From IMG/VR virus record IMGVR_UViG_3300009163_000026, positions 22,856 to 86,855 of that record: 64,000 bases of DNA; one strand, given 5' to 3'. A program made the translations under genes and the position numbers. This DNA comes from a virus. The notes under the pieces were generated by a model that had not been told where the DNA came from, did no database searches, and saw nothing but the letters and a program-made list of their open reading frames with translations. Positions 15,078-22,015 of this stretch are shown here, in pieces. Within the stretch, counting starts at the first letter, position 1. The number at the start of each line of letters is the position of its first letter.

Positions 15078-15114
15078 AAAGACTCCTGCAGAGCTAAACT
15101 CATACAGGAGTCCT
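15078..15114 (-). terminator. Probable terminator GACTCCTG...CAGGAGTC
   Basis: An 8-bp perfect stem with a 16-nt loop; on the minus strand it is followed by TTTG. It separates the acidic gene from the MRYK run. Confidence 0.45.
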
Positions 15115-15147
15115 TACAAATAGGGAGATGCAAGAGCATCCTATGAA

Positions 15148-15675
15148 TTACATGCGACGTTGGGTGTCCTTAAGAGGGCGACCCATAGCGTCTAGCCTAG
15201 GAGTTTTCCTCGGTTTGTTAAGCTCTTCGTTTCCTAAACCTCTAACGCCTTCAGGTTTAGGTCTAGGACTGTTCTTCGGTTCGTTGAGATCTTTGTTTCC
15301 TAAACCTCTAACACCAGCCGGGCGTTTGAATTTGCCAGCCGATGGACGCCTAACGTTCTCAGCATCCTCTTCGTCATCGTACTCCTCATCTTCCATGTCT
15401 TGCTCTTCAGGAGATTCATCTTCCATCGCTTCTACCTCACCACTAAGAATCATCGAAAGGTGCTCGCAAGCTTCACCTTCATCAATCGATCCATCTTCAA
15501 CACCCTGTAATAACTGGGCTAAGAGGCCCATCAATCCTGGTTCATCAGACTCTTCTGAGTCATTACCACTTGATTGACCTGAAGAGGACGACTTCGAACT
15601 ACCACCGAGAGGCCCGCCTTGAGATATTGAACCTTCAAAAGCTTCCCACATTAAAACCTGATCTGTTTTGCGCAT
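15148..15675 (-). CDS. Low-complexity acidic protein with C-terminal repeat
   Basis: 175 residues. Ser/Gly-rich start (GGSSKSSSSGQSSG), a very acidic middle (EEQDMEDEEYDDEEDAE) and a duplicated basic C-terminal unit, GVRGLGN[KE][DE]LN[EK]P[KR]. The charge segregation and disorder suggest a scaffolding, core or decoration-type protein, but no family is recognised. A TATAAATA box sits 5 bp upstream of the start, consistent with late expression. Confidence 0.7.
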   Translation of the reverse strand: MRKTDQVLMWEAFEGSISQGGPLGGSSKSSSSGQSSGNDSEESDEPGLMGLLAQLLQGVEDGSIDEGEACEHLSMILSGEVEAMEDESPEEQDMEDEEYDDEEDAENVRRPSAGKFKRPAGVRGLGNKDLNEPKNSPRPKPEGVRGLGNEELNKPRKTPRLDAMGRPLKDTQRRM

Positions 15676-15680
15676 AATAT

Positions 15681-15688
15681 TATTTATA
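15681..15688 (-). promoter_or_regulatory. T4-type late promoter box TATAAATA
   Basis: Exact box just before the start at 15675. Confidence 0.6.
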
Positions 15689-15710
15689 CTAACAATAAAG
15701 ATTTAATCTA

Positions 15711-15881
15711 TTACCCTACCTTGATAGAGCTTTTTAGTTCTCCGCAAAGGTCTGAGATTCGATGTCTTAAATACTCTAGAGTTTCATCAAGCTCAGATTT
15801 TGTTGGATAGTCGCATTCAAACAGCTCATTGACTGCATTATGAATTATAAAATCAACCGCTAATATTTGTTCTTTCTGCAT
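15711..15881 (-). CDS. 56-residue hypothetical protein
   Basis: Starts MQKEQILAVDFIIHNAVNEL, continues helical (SELDETLEYLRHRISDL), and ends SSIKVG. Bracketed by a GGAAC/TATAAT element upstream. No family recognised. Confidence 0.6.
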   Translation of the reverse strand: MQKEQILAVDFIIHNAVNELFECDYPTKSELDETLEYLRHRISDLCGELKSSIKVG

Positions 15882-15884
15882 ATT

Positions 15885-15905
15885 CTTATTATAAGAGAGT
15901 TCCTA
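15885..15905 (-). promoter_or_regulatory. GGAAC/TATAAT element 9
   Basis: TAGGAACTCTCTTATAATAAG, 4 bp before the start at 15881. Confidence 0.55.
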
Positions 15906-15915
15906 TGCAGACAGA

Positions 15916-16227
15916 TCATACGGGCTTAGATTTTGCTTTAATCGTCACACGCAGTTTTTTAACTGCATCATGAAATAATTCTTCAGTACCGATTTTAATA
16001 TAATCAGCTGTTTTAAGCACTAGTAATCCATAATTATAATACGGGTGGGTTTCAGGTATACCCATCCAATGTTCTGTAAGAAATATACCGGTTTCATCAT
16101 CTGTTGAAATAATATCCCAGCTGCCATTCCTTGCAGCTAACACCATATCATTCCCATCTCTATAGCAAAACGCAGACCTAAATTGTATCGGCCCATGCCG
16201 GCCAAAATATACAGCTGAATATCTCAT
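15916..16227 (-). CDS. MRYK-family protein, copy 17
   Basis: 103 residues from MRYSAVYFGRHG at 16227; eight upstream in-frame codons overlap the neighbouring gene and are not family-like. Motif PETHPYYNYG. An isolated copy among small non-family genes. Confidence 0.8.
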   Translation of the reverse strand: MRYSAVYFGRHGPIQFRSAFCYRDGNDMVLAARNGSWDIISTDDETGIFLTEHWMGIPETHPYYNYGLLVLKTADYIKIGTEELFHDAVKKLRVTIKAKSKPV

Positions 16228-16238
16228 CTGTAAGATAT

Positions 16239-16658
16239 TTACTCTAAACAAACCAATAAAGGTCGCAACCTGTACTCTATTGCTGATTCAATTATATACC
16301 ACCTACCGTCCTCGAACAAGTAATTATACTCTTCTAGGTCCTGTGTTAGATCGCTGAGCGTATCATAATGAGAGATCACCATTGACTCGCCGCGGTCGCG
16401 ATGATATGCTACCGTGACGTCATTGATAGGCTCTTTAAACGAATGATTCTCATCAGCAGTTGGCGCGATACGCTCTCTGAGACAGCTTAGAGAACCCAGA
16501 GCAATTAAAGCTTCGACCTTCTCGTCCGTATCGTAATGCTTTAACAGCATAGCGCCTACCCCTGATGGATATCCATCATAATGACAATAGATTGTCTTGT
16601 AGCCGAAATCGTTATACTCTTTATTTGAGCTGATTGTAATGGTTGATCTTGTCGACAT
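16239..16658 (-). CDS. Conserved MSTRSTI phage protein
   Basis: 139 residues. The start MSTRSTITISSNKEYN and the segments IYCHYDGYPSGVGAMLLKHY and VEALIALGSLSCL match a widely distributed phage/bacterial protein family of unknown function (recognised from memory). No catalytic motif is evident. Confidence 0.75.
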   Translation of the reverse strand: MSTRSTITISSNKEYNDFGYKTIYCHYDGYPSGVGAMLLKHYDTDEKVEALIALGSLSCLRERIAPTADENHSFKEPINDVTVAYHRDRGESMVISHYDTLSDLTQDLEEYNYLFEDGRWYIIESAIEYRLRPLLVCLE

Positions 16659-16669
16659 ATTTTGTTGGA

Positions 16670-16801
16670 TTATAATTCTGATACTTCAACACTAAAGCCA
16701 TCCTGACGATAAGCAAGAGCGCATTCTGCGGCATTGCCATAATCGTCATAGTAAATAGTGAAAGCTTCGGGTCCGGAATTAACTGTTACTGCATAGGTCA
16801 T
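16670..16801 (-). CDS. 43-residue hypothetical protein
   Basis: Starts MTYAVTVNSGPEAFTIYYDD and ends FSVEVSEL. The upstream GGAAC/TATAAT element ends 3 bp before the ATG. No family recognised. Confidence 0.6.
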   Translation of the reverse strand: MTYAVTVNSGPEAFTIYYDDYGNAAECALAYRQDGFSVEVSEL

Positions 16802-16804
16802 AAT

Positions 16805-16826
16805 ATTATTATATCAGAGTTCCTTT
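16805..16826 (-). promoter_or_regulatory. GGAAC/TATAAT element 10
   Basis: AAAGGAACTCTGATATAATAAT, 3 bp before the start at 16801. Confidence 0.6.
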
Positions 16827-17182
16827 CGCTTTTTACGTCGCTTATAATTAGAAAGAAGCTTTACAAGCCAAGGTTCTACAACTTTACTAGCAGGTAAGAC
16901 AGCATCATACGTATCTAATACTGTTACTAATTCTGAATAACGCAAAAGCGTGCAATTAAAAAACGGATGATTCTCAAAAAAAGCAATTATGTAGCTATGC
17001 TGATCTTCCTCACCGATAAAATTCGGACACCACGCAAAGTCTTTTTCCTTTATCCAACTGTAATAATCATCCTCTAGGTCCTCCAGACCTTTAATAGAAC
17101 TACTACCCAGTCGTGTTGGATCTTGATAACGGTAGAAGCTGTCAGCTTCAGTCATATCAATTGCTATAAAGTTAACACGCAT
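16814..17182 (-). CDS. MRYK-family protein, diverged copy 18
   Basis: 122 residues starting MRVNFIAIDMTE instead of MRYK. ENHPFFNCTLL at about 70-80 keeps the HPFFN core, and overall length and motif position match the family. The tail is basic (NYKRRKKRKEL). Family membership is likely but not certain. Confidence 0.7.
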   Translation of the reverse strand: MRVNFIAIDMTEADSFYRYQDPTRLGSSSIKGLEDLEDDYYSWIKEKDFAWCPNFIGEEDQHSYIIAFFENHPFFNCTLLRYSELVTVLDTYDAVLPASKVVEPWLVKLLSNYKRRKKRKEL

Positions 17183-17199
17183 GTAAGATTATTTATTAA

Positions 17200-17493
17200 C
17201 TAAACATCTAATTCTCTACGTGTCTCAAAATCCCGAGGATCAATACCAATCTCTTTTAGACGAGCATCATATGCATCGCTGCTTGCATCATAAGGATCTG
17301 GAAGGTTCCAATATCCAAACCATTCGTCTACTTGGCCTTCGAGACGTTGACGCGCTCTCTTATCAAAGATTGTACGGTTGTTGTTGCAGTAACCGCAGCC
17401 GCCATGATTGCGGCAAGAGCAGTCAAAAACCTTCGCACCGCGGTAGGGCTTACGATACTCCTTGTTGTACTTGATTGCTTTTTCTAGACTCAT
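17200..17493 (-). CDS. Conserved phage protein with four-Cys knuckle
   Basis: 97 residues. KPYRGAKVFDCSCRNHGGC followed by GYCNNNR gives a CxC-x5-C-x2-C cluster that could bind zinc. The pattern (SLEKAI, KPYRG-K-FD-SCRNHG-C-C) occurs in small proteins of many phages; function unknown. Confidence 0.7.
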   Translation of the reverse strand: MSLEKAIKYNKEYRKPYRGAKVFDCSCRNHGGCGYCNNNRTIFDKRARQRLEGQVDEWFGYWNLPDPYDASSDAYDARLKEIGIDPRDFETRRELDV

Positions 17494-17497
17494 AACT

Positions 17498-17517
17498 GAT
17501 TATATCAGTGTTCCTTA
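17498..17517 (-). promoter_or_regulatory. GGAAC/TATAAT element 11
   Basis: TAAGGAACACTGATATAATC, starting at the stop of 17515; next start 17493. Confidence 0.6.
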
Positions 17518-17724
17518 ATGGCTCAGAGCTTCTTCTCTGTCGCAAGCGTCTTTGATAACGCTATCAAGACCGCATATATCCTTGTTAGCAGACTCAATAT
17601 CAACTACGAGAGCCATGGACTGCTCTTGAAATGCTTGAATCAATGCTGTATATCTTTCAAGGAGCTCACACTTCTGCTGTATCAGCTTATCTTGCTTTTC
17701 CTGTAATTGTATAACACTCATCAT
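17515..17724 (-). CDS. Small coiled-coil protein
   Basis: 69 residues, almost entirely predicted helix with heptad spacing (MMSVIQLQEKQDKLIQQKCE, then LLERYTALIQAF). No family recognised. Confidence 0.65.
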   Translation of the reverse strand: MMSVIQLQEKQDKLIQQKCELLERYTALIQAFQEQSMALVVDIESANKDICGLDSVIKDACDREEALSH

Positions 17725-17728
17725 ACAT

Positions 17729-17750
17729 TTATTATATCAGAGTTCCTTTA
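17729..17750 (-). promoter_or_regulatory. GGAAC/TATAAT element 12
   Basis: Starts at the TAA of 17748; next start 17724. Confidence 0.6.
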
Positions 17751-17942
17751 ACTATTAAAGTCTTCTGTCTTCTTCTTGATTAAATTCACTAGCTCCTTCT
17801 GCTTTAACACAAGGACAGCTAAGTCTTTTTTATCATCCTCTTTTGATTTACCGAGCACATCACCGTAGTTTCTAAAGTTCATCAGCAATTTAATCTTCTT
17901 CTTAATCGTCAATAATTCCAACTGTAATGCGCCTTTATTCAT
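17748..17942 (-). CDS. Small Lys-rich coiled-coil protein
   Basis: 64 residues, helical and basic (QLELLTIKKKIKLLMNF, then LVLKQKELVNLIKKKTED). It may pair with the adjacent coiled-coil gene, but that is only proximity. Confidence 0.6.
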   Translation of the reverse strand: MNKGALQLELLTIKKKIKLLMNFRNYGDVLGKSKEDDKKDLAVLVLKQKELVNLIKKKTEDFNS

Positions 17943-18014
17943 ACGTTATTATATACTGGGTGAGGTAGTTAGCAAGTTAATAAGTTAACTACGAGTATAC
18001 AAGTTATTTAACGC

Positions 18015-18926
18015 TTAGATAGCATTTGATAACGTCTTTTTAAAGACAGCGTTCTCTCCTCGCCCGTAGCGTTTTAGTTTACCAGCATCTTGAAGCTCTT
18101 TTAATGCAAGGTATGCTTGAGAAGGTGTGAGATTGAATTGCTGCATTACTGCTTGCTTAGTAATATTAGGCGGATCTAGTTCAAGAATCGCGTTAGCGAT
18201 CTCAGCTTTACGATCACCCTTACTCTGCGATCTCGCAACTTCTTTTTTACCTGTAACCTCAATACCACGTGAAGTCATAATAGCCGAATAATCTCCAATT
18301 CTCCCGTAGCGATTCTTATAGACGCTCAATACGCGTTGAGTCTCGTCGCCATCAGGATCTAGAGTAATCATAAAGTTAACATCAACACTATGCGGCACTA
18401 AAGTACTGCCTTTCAATTGATTACCAGACTTAGTAAAGTGCATTACAAAGACAACAGCGCAATTCGTACGCTTAGCAGCGCTAATTAAAGTCGTAACAGC
18501 ATAGCGTTCAAGCTCGGAGCGATTGAGCTTATGCTCAGTAGTAAGCGCTTGAAAAGAATCGACAACGAGAATATCGAGATCATCCATAGCAGCAGCAAGA
18601 CTATCAATATCAGTCTCGTTAGCAATTTGAACATTCTGAACGTTCAATCGCTTGCAAGTATAAGCAACTTGCTGCATACTCTCTTCACCGCTCGCATAGC
18701 CTACGCTATAGCCATTATTAGCGAGAGCTTCAGTTAATTGAAGCAACGCTGTAGACTTACCCGCTCCTGCAGCTCCTGTAAACGTCATTGCACATCCAGG
18801 AAGAATTCCATCTCCGAAGAGATTATCAAACTCTTCAATTCCAGTTTTCATTCGGCAATAGAATGAGCTTGGAATCTCAATATCTGATACCTTTCTAAAC
18901 GACGATTTAGTTAAATTTAAGTTCAT
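18015..18926 (-). CDS. RadA/KaiC-like RecA-fold ATPase with C-terminal winged helix
   Basis: 303 residues. Walker A GAAGAGKST at 51-59, Walker B LDILVVD at 117-123, and GYASGEES at about 76-83 as in RadA. The C-terminus (about 245-300; ITKQAVMQQFNLTPSQAYLA, then ELQDAGKLKRYG) looks like a winged-helix DNA-binding domain. It lacks the N-terminal zinc finger and Lon-like domain of RadA. A role in recombination, branch migration or helicase loading is likely. The start has a 20-bp leader below element 13. Confidence 0.8.
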   Translation of the reverse strand: MNLNLTKSSFRKVSDIEIPSSFYCRMKTGIEEFDNLFGDGILPGCAMTFTGAAGAGKSTALLQLTEALANNGYSVGYASGEESMQQVAYTCKRLNVQNVQIANETDIDSLAAAMDDLDILVVDSFQALTTEHKLNRSELERYAVTTLISAAKRTNCAVVFVMHFTKSGNQLKGSTLVPHSVDVNFMITLDPDGDETQRVLSVYKNRYGRIGDYSAIMTSRGIEVTGKKEVARSQSKGDRKAEIANAILELDPPNITKQAVMQQFNLTPSQAYLALKELQDAGKLKRYGRGENAVFKKTLSNAI

Positions 18927-18946
18927 AATTTATTTTCTCTTCTCCT

Positions 18947-18966
18947 AATTATACGAGTGTTCCCTT
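18947..18966 (-). promoter_or_regulatory. GGAAC/TATAAT element 13
   Basis: AAGGGAACACTCGTATAATT, 21 bp before the start at 18926, leaving room for a separate ribosome site (AGGAGAAG). Confidence 0.6.
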
Positions 18967-18985
18967 TGCTAATCTCTTGAAACTA

Positions 18986-19207
18986 TTACTTATTATTGTA
19001 ATAGTTCTCGAGCGGGTGCCGCAGGTTTACTTTAAAAGGAGTTTTATACCAGCCACGAATCTGCTCACCGTTAACGTTGTAAAAGTTAGCAACTCTCCCG
19101 CTACCTGAGAGTTTAATGTAAGCTCTCATCGCTTTTGCATTATCAATAGTAGCTTTGTAATTACTTCCAAGTTTTACTTTATAATACGCTCTCCAAAATA
19201 TATTCAT
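18986..19207 (-). CDS. Hypothetical basic protein
   Basis: 73 residues with many aromatic and basic residues (FWRAYYKVKLGSNYKATI, then RGWYKTPFKVNLRHP). No family recognised. Confidence 0.6.
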   Translation of the reverse strand: MNIFWRAYYKVKLGSNYKATIDNAKAMRAYIKLSGSGRVANFYNVNGEQIRGWYKTPFKVNLRHPLENYYNNK

Positions 19208-19215
19208 TGTATCGC

Positions 19216-19236
19216 AATTATACGATAGTTCCCTTA
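19216..19236 (-). promoter_or_regulatory. GGAAC/TATAAT element 14
   Basis: TAAGGGAACTATCGTATAATT, 8 bp before the start at 19207; begins at the stop of 19234. Confidence 0.6.
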
Positions 19237-19467
19237 CCAGGAAATCGTTCGCGAAGAACCAAGCTCATTACCGCCTTCAAACTTATAACCAGCACGCTGA
19301 AGAAATTCTTCGACGCAAGGCGAAAGACTAGTTCGCGTAATATTAATAGAGAATTTTCCCAAAACAGCTGCGCCCCAAATATCCCCATCCAGAGCTTTAA
19401 GTTGGTTCTGACTCTCAAGTGTTGTAATCTTGTTAGCGATGTCTCTTGCTTCTTGCGCTGTAATCAT
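19234..19467 (-). CDS. Small conserved phage protein (MITAxEAR type)
   Basis: 77 residues from MITAQEARDIANKI; the longer frame to 19500 is unlikely. The middle (CVEEFLQRAGYKFEGG) fits short phage proteins that begin MITA-EAR and end in a beta-hairpin. Function unknown. Confidence 0.65.
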   Translation of the reverse strand: MITAQEARDIANKITTLESQNQLKALDGDIWGAAVLGKFSINITRTSLSPCVEEFLQRAGYKFEGGNELGSSRTISW

Positions 19468-19510
19468 ACTTAATATTAGTATCAAATGTAGCAGAGTCAA
19501 CTGTTTAAAA

Positions 19511-19551
19511 CAAAAAAAACTCCTGTAGATTAAATCTACAGGAGTTTTTAC
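19511..19551. terminator. Bidirectional intrinsic terminator
   Basis: A 12-bp perfect stem (ACTCCTGTAGAT) with a three-base loop, flanked by an A-run on one side and a T-run on the other, so it works in both directions. It follows the 19563-19985 gene on the minus strand. Confidence 0.8.
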
Positions 19552-19562
19552 TTTAATTTTCT

Positions 19563-19985
19563 TTACATGTTATCAAAATCAATTTCTGCTACACCTTTAT
19601 CCTTTACTTCAATATCTGCCATGGTTTTGCCAGCGGATGCTTTAAAAGCATCTGTCCATTGTTTACTGTTGTGATCGATCTTCACATCATCGAGGAAGTA
19701 AAAAGCTAACTTAGGATCCTCCTGATCATACTCACCTTGTTCATTAGCAAAAACAATAGCAGGTCCTGCTGCGTTATGAAGAACATCATTTTCTGTATCA
19801 CTTATCTTCTTTGTATAAAACATAACAATATTTTTTGAACCATCTTTAAAATCATTTAGTCTAAGATTTTGACCTTTTTGGTTATAAAGGTGACTGGCGG
19901 AATTATTAAGATTCTCTGCATCTGCAGTACCTTCTAGGATAAGACGAGCAATGTCGCCTAGGGATTGGATGTCTGATTTTCTCAT
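19563..19985 (-). CDS. Hypothetical protein with MORN-like strand
   Basis: 140 residues. The middle HNAAGPAIVFANEQGEY followed by LAFYFLDDVKI resembles the short DGPA-x-WY-NG repeats of phage proteins. The N-terminus LGDIARLILEGTADAENL has the LxEG start seen in several proteins of this window. A TATAAATA box lies 8 bp upstream. Function unknown. Confidence 0.65.
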   Translation of the reverse strand: MRKSDIQSLGDIARLILEGTADAENLNNSASHLYNQKGQNLRLNDFKDGSKNIVMFYTKKISDTENDVLHNAAGPAIVFANEQGEYDQEDPKLAFYFLDDVKIDHNSKQWTDAFKASAGKTMADIEVKDKGVAEIDFDNM

Positions 19986-19992
19986 ATGTTTA

Positions 19993-20000
19993 TATTTATA
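19993..20000 (-). promoter_or_regulatory. T4-type late promoter box TATAAATA
   Basis: Exact box 8 bp before the start at 19985. Confidence 0.6.
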
Positions 20001-20011
20001 TAGTCTGTTTA

Positions 20012-21109
20012 TTATTTATCAAGATTAATAGCGTTAAATTCTACATCTGATCCATTATCTAATGCCCATTTAACAAACGGTAAACTACTACTACGATCTG
20101 TTCCGCCTGTCGGTATTAAGAATACAGTTTTTACCTCTGGCAGGTAGGACTTTTTAAAGTCAGCCTCTATACAATCTGTAAGGAATATAAATCCGTGAAA
20201 TCTATCCATAGGCATATCAGTATCATCAAAATCAACGCGTTCACCAGTAATTGTATCTCTAAAGCCTTTCTCAAATATGCATTTCATTGTTGTTCCCCAG
20301 TCGTTACCACCAGAGAAGCCTGTTTCTATAGTCGGTCTAATAATATCAATCATTGCATAGGGATCTTTATTGCCTTCAGATGGAGTAAAATCGATATAAT
20401 GCCAGACATTACCACTGTAAAAAATAATACGAATGACACCTAGACTACTTCGATGTTCTTCAGCGATGCTAAAGACAGCACCCATAAACGTTTCTAGCAT
20501 TGGAGGATTACCAGCAGTAATAGAACCAGAAGTATCTATACATATAGCAAGATTACCTAAGGTAGGCTTGCCTGGAACCTTTCCTGGTACACCTGAACTT
20601 CCCTGCTCTATACGATTTAAACTAGCTCTATGACTCTTCGAGTGATCTCGACCACCTTTTGGTTTGAATGCTCCAAGCATGCCTTGAAGAATATAGCGCC
20701 AATCTGCTTCAGGTATTTCTATATCGTCTAAAATAGTTTTAGCCTTAGCGTTTTCTCTCTGAGCTCTAACCTGTTCAGCGTGTTTATGAGCTTTACGTAT
20801 AATTTCTACTTCACTTTCCTGATCTTCATTATTTCCATCATTGGGTACATCAGAACCAGGTAGACCTTCAGCTCCATCACCTTCATGCATATCATTAACG
20901 GGTATAATACCTCCTGGAGTACCTGGAGGACCTTTACCTCCTCCTGGAGTACCTGGAGGACCTTTACCTCCTCCTGGAGTACCTGGAGGACCTTTACCTC
21001 CTCCTGGAGGACCGTCGCCCGGAGTACCGCTGCCACCGCCACCGCCCCCGCTTGGTACCCCACCACCTGGACCTACAACACCTTCTATTATAAACTTAAA
21101 CTTCTTCAT
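20012..21109 (-). CDS. VWA-domain protein with collagen-like N-terminal repeats
   Basis: 365 residues. N-terminus KFKFIIEG, then a Gly/Pro segment with three exact GKGPPGTPGG units at 39-68 and surrounding poly-Gly. The VWA domain starts near 185 with the MIDAS core DTSGS at 192-196; further ligands are likely near the TGFSGGNDWGTT segment and FLTDC. It resembles the CobT-like/DUF2201-type VWA partner of MoxR ATPases. The two upstream genes encode the peptidase and ATPase of the same trio, 6 and 3 bp apart, so the three probably act as one complex. Confidence 0.8.
   Translation of the reverse strand: MKKFKFIIEGVVGPGGGVPSGGGGGGSGTPGDGPPGGGKGPPGTPGGGKGPPGTPGGGKGPPGTPGGIIPVNDMHEGDGAEGLPGSDVPNDGNNEDQESEVEIIRKAHKHAEQVRAQRENAKAKTILDDIEIPEADWRYILQGMLGAFKPKGGRDHSKSHRASLNRIEQGSSGVPGKVPGKPTLGNLAICIDTSGSITAGNPPMLETFMGAVFSIAEEHRSSLGVIRIIFYSGNVWHYIDFTPSEGNKDPYAMIDIIRPTIETGFSGGNDWGTTMKCIFEKGFRDTITGERVDFDDTDMPMDRFHGFIFLTDCIEADFKKSYLPEVKTVFLIPTGGTDRSSSLPFVKWALDNGSDVEFNAINLDK
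20909..20998. repeat. 30-bp triplicated DNA repeat in the VWA gene
   Basis: Three perfect head-to-tail 30-bp units encode the GKGPPGTPGG repeats. Perfect identity including third positions indicates recent slippage expansion. Confidence 0.8.
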
Positions 21110-21115
21110 AATTCA

Positions 21116-22012
21116 TTAATATTTAATTACCTCTATAGGTATGGGAAATACAGGGACTTGAATAACAGGTTTTGTTTCATAATCTCCGTTTGGTAAGATA
21201 CTTACAACTTCTTGCCAATCAGGAGGATCAGAGCCTTTAATCATAAGCTTATCACCTACTTTAAACTTATAATCTGCAGGTGCTAATAAATTAGGGGTAA
21301 GTGTCGGATTCTCTTTCTGTATTCTTTCTATCTCACGAGCATCTTTTAACATTAGAGTATATAATCTTTCTGCAGAGCTGCCCTTCACCATATACCTCTT
21401 CCCAGTGAAGAATACCGGAAACTGTGTAAGACCATCTGCACCACATAACATACCGTCCTCGGGCGGTTTGAGACCATATGTATGCTCTAAATGATAATTC
21501 ATCTCATAATCTGTAGCGATATTCCAAAGCCGGATTGGTCGCTTGTCATGGTCAAAGAGTACTATAGCTTGTCGTCCTCGCTTACGATCAAACGTTTGAT
21601 TAAAAATATGATAAACTTCATGCGCGAGAACAAACGCTATTGGATTATTTTGGTCAAGTATTTTAAAGCCCTTGTCACTCAGTTGTACACTACCTTTACC
21701 AATCTCGAGCATAAAATCAGGGTTAATATAAAGATTACGTTTATCATCTACGGCCATAGTAGGTACATCAAAAGTTATTTGAATACTCATTTGTCTAAGG
21801 AGAAATCCAAAGTATGGATGAGTGTTATCCATATGATCTCTGAGTGCTGCTATTAAAGATTGTACAACGGTTGGATTATAATCAGAATGTCCAGGTGTAT
21901 TGCTCTCATTAATAGCTTGTTTATAACGACGGGTAATGACTTGCTTACTCGGTAATGGTCTCTTATAAAGCTCATTTATAAGAAGGTTATATTGATTATT
22001 AAACTTAAGCAT
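21116..22012 (-). CDS. Putative zinc metallopeptidase of the MoxR/VWA trio
   Basis: 298 residues. AFVLAHEVYHIFNQTFDRKRG has a zincin HExxH motif, HEVYH at 131-135, and a downstream region with WNIATDYEMNYHLE that fits the DUF2201-type peptidase-like domain usually joined or adjacent to a VWA domain. The third zinc ligand could be the Asp/Glu of DYEMN. The active-site residues are intact, so proteolysis is possible but unproven. Confidence 0.75.
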   Translation of the reverse strand: MLKFNNQYNLLINELYKRPLPSKQVITRRYKQAINESNTPGHSDYNPTVVQSLIAALRDHMDNTHPYFGFLLRQMSIQITFDVPTMAVDDKRNLYINPDFMLEIGKGSVQLSDKGFKILDQNNPIAFVLAHEVYHIFNQTFDRKRGRQAIVLFDHDKRPIRLWNIATDYEMNYHLEHTYGLKPPEDGMLCGADGLTQFPVFFTGKRYMVKGSSAERLYTLMLKDAREIERIQKENPTLTPNLLAPADYKFKVGDKLMIKGSDPPDWQEVVSILPNGDYETKPVIQVPVFPIPIEVIKY

Positions 22013-22015
22013 ATA

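Noticed and set aside
20841-21119. Proline-rich open frame on the plus strand opposite the VWA gene
   Set aside because: It is the antisense of Gly/Pro repeats; the minus-strand frame holds a complete VWA domain.
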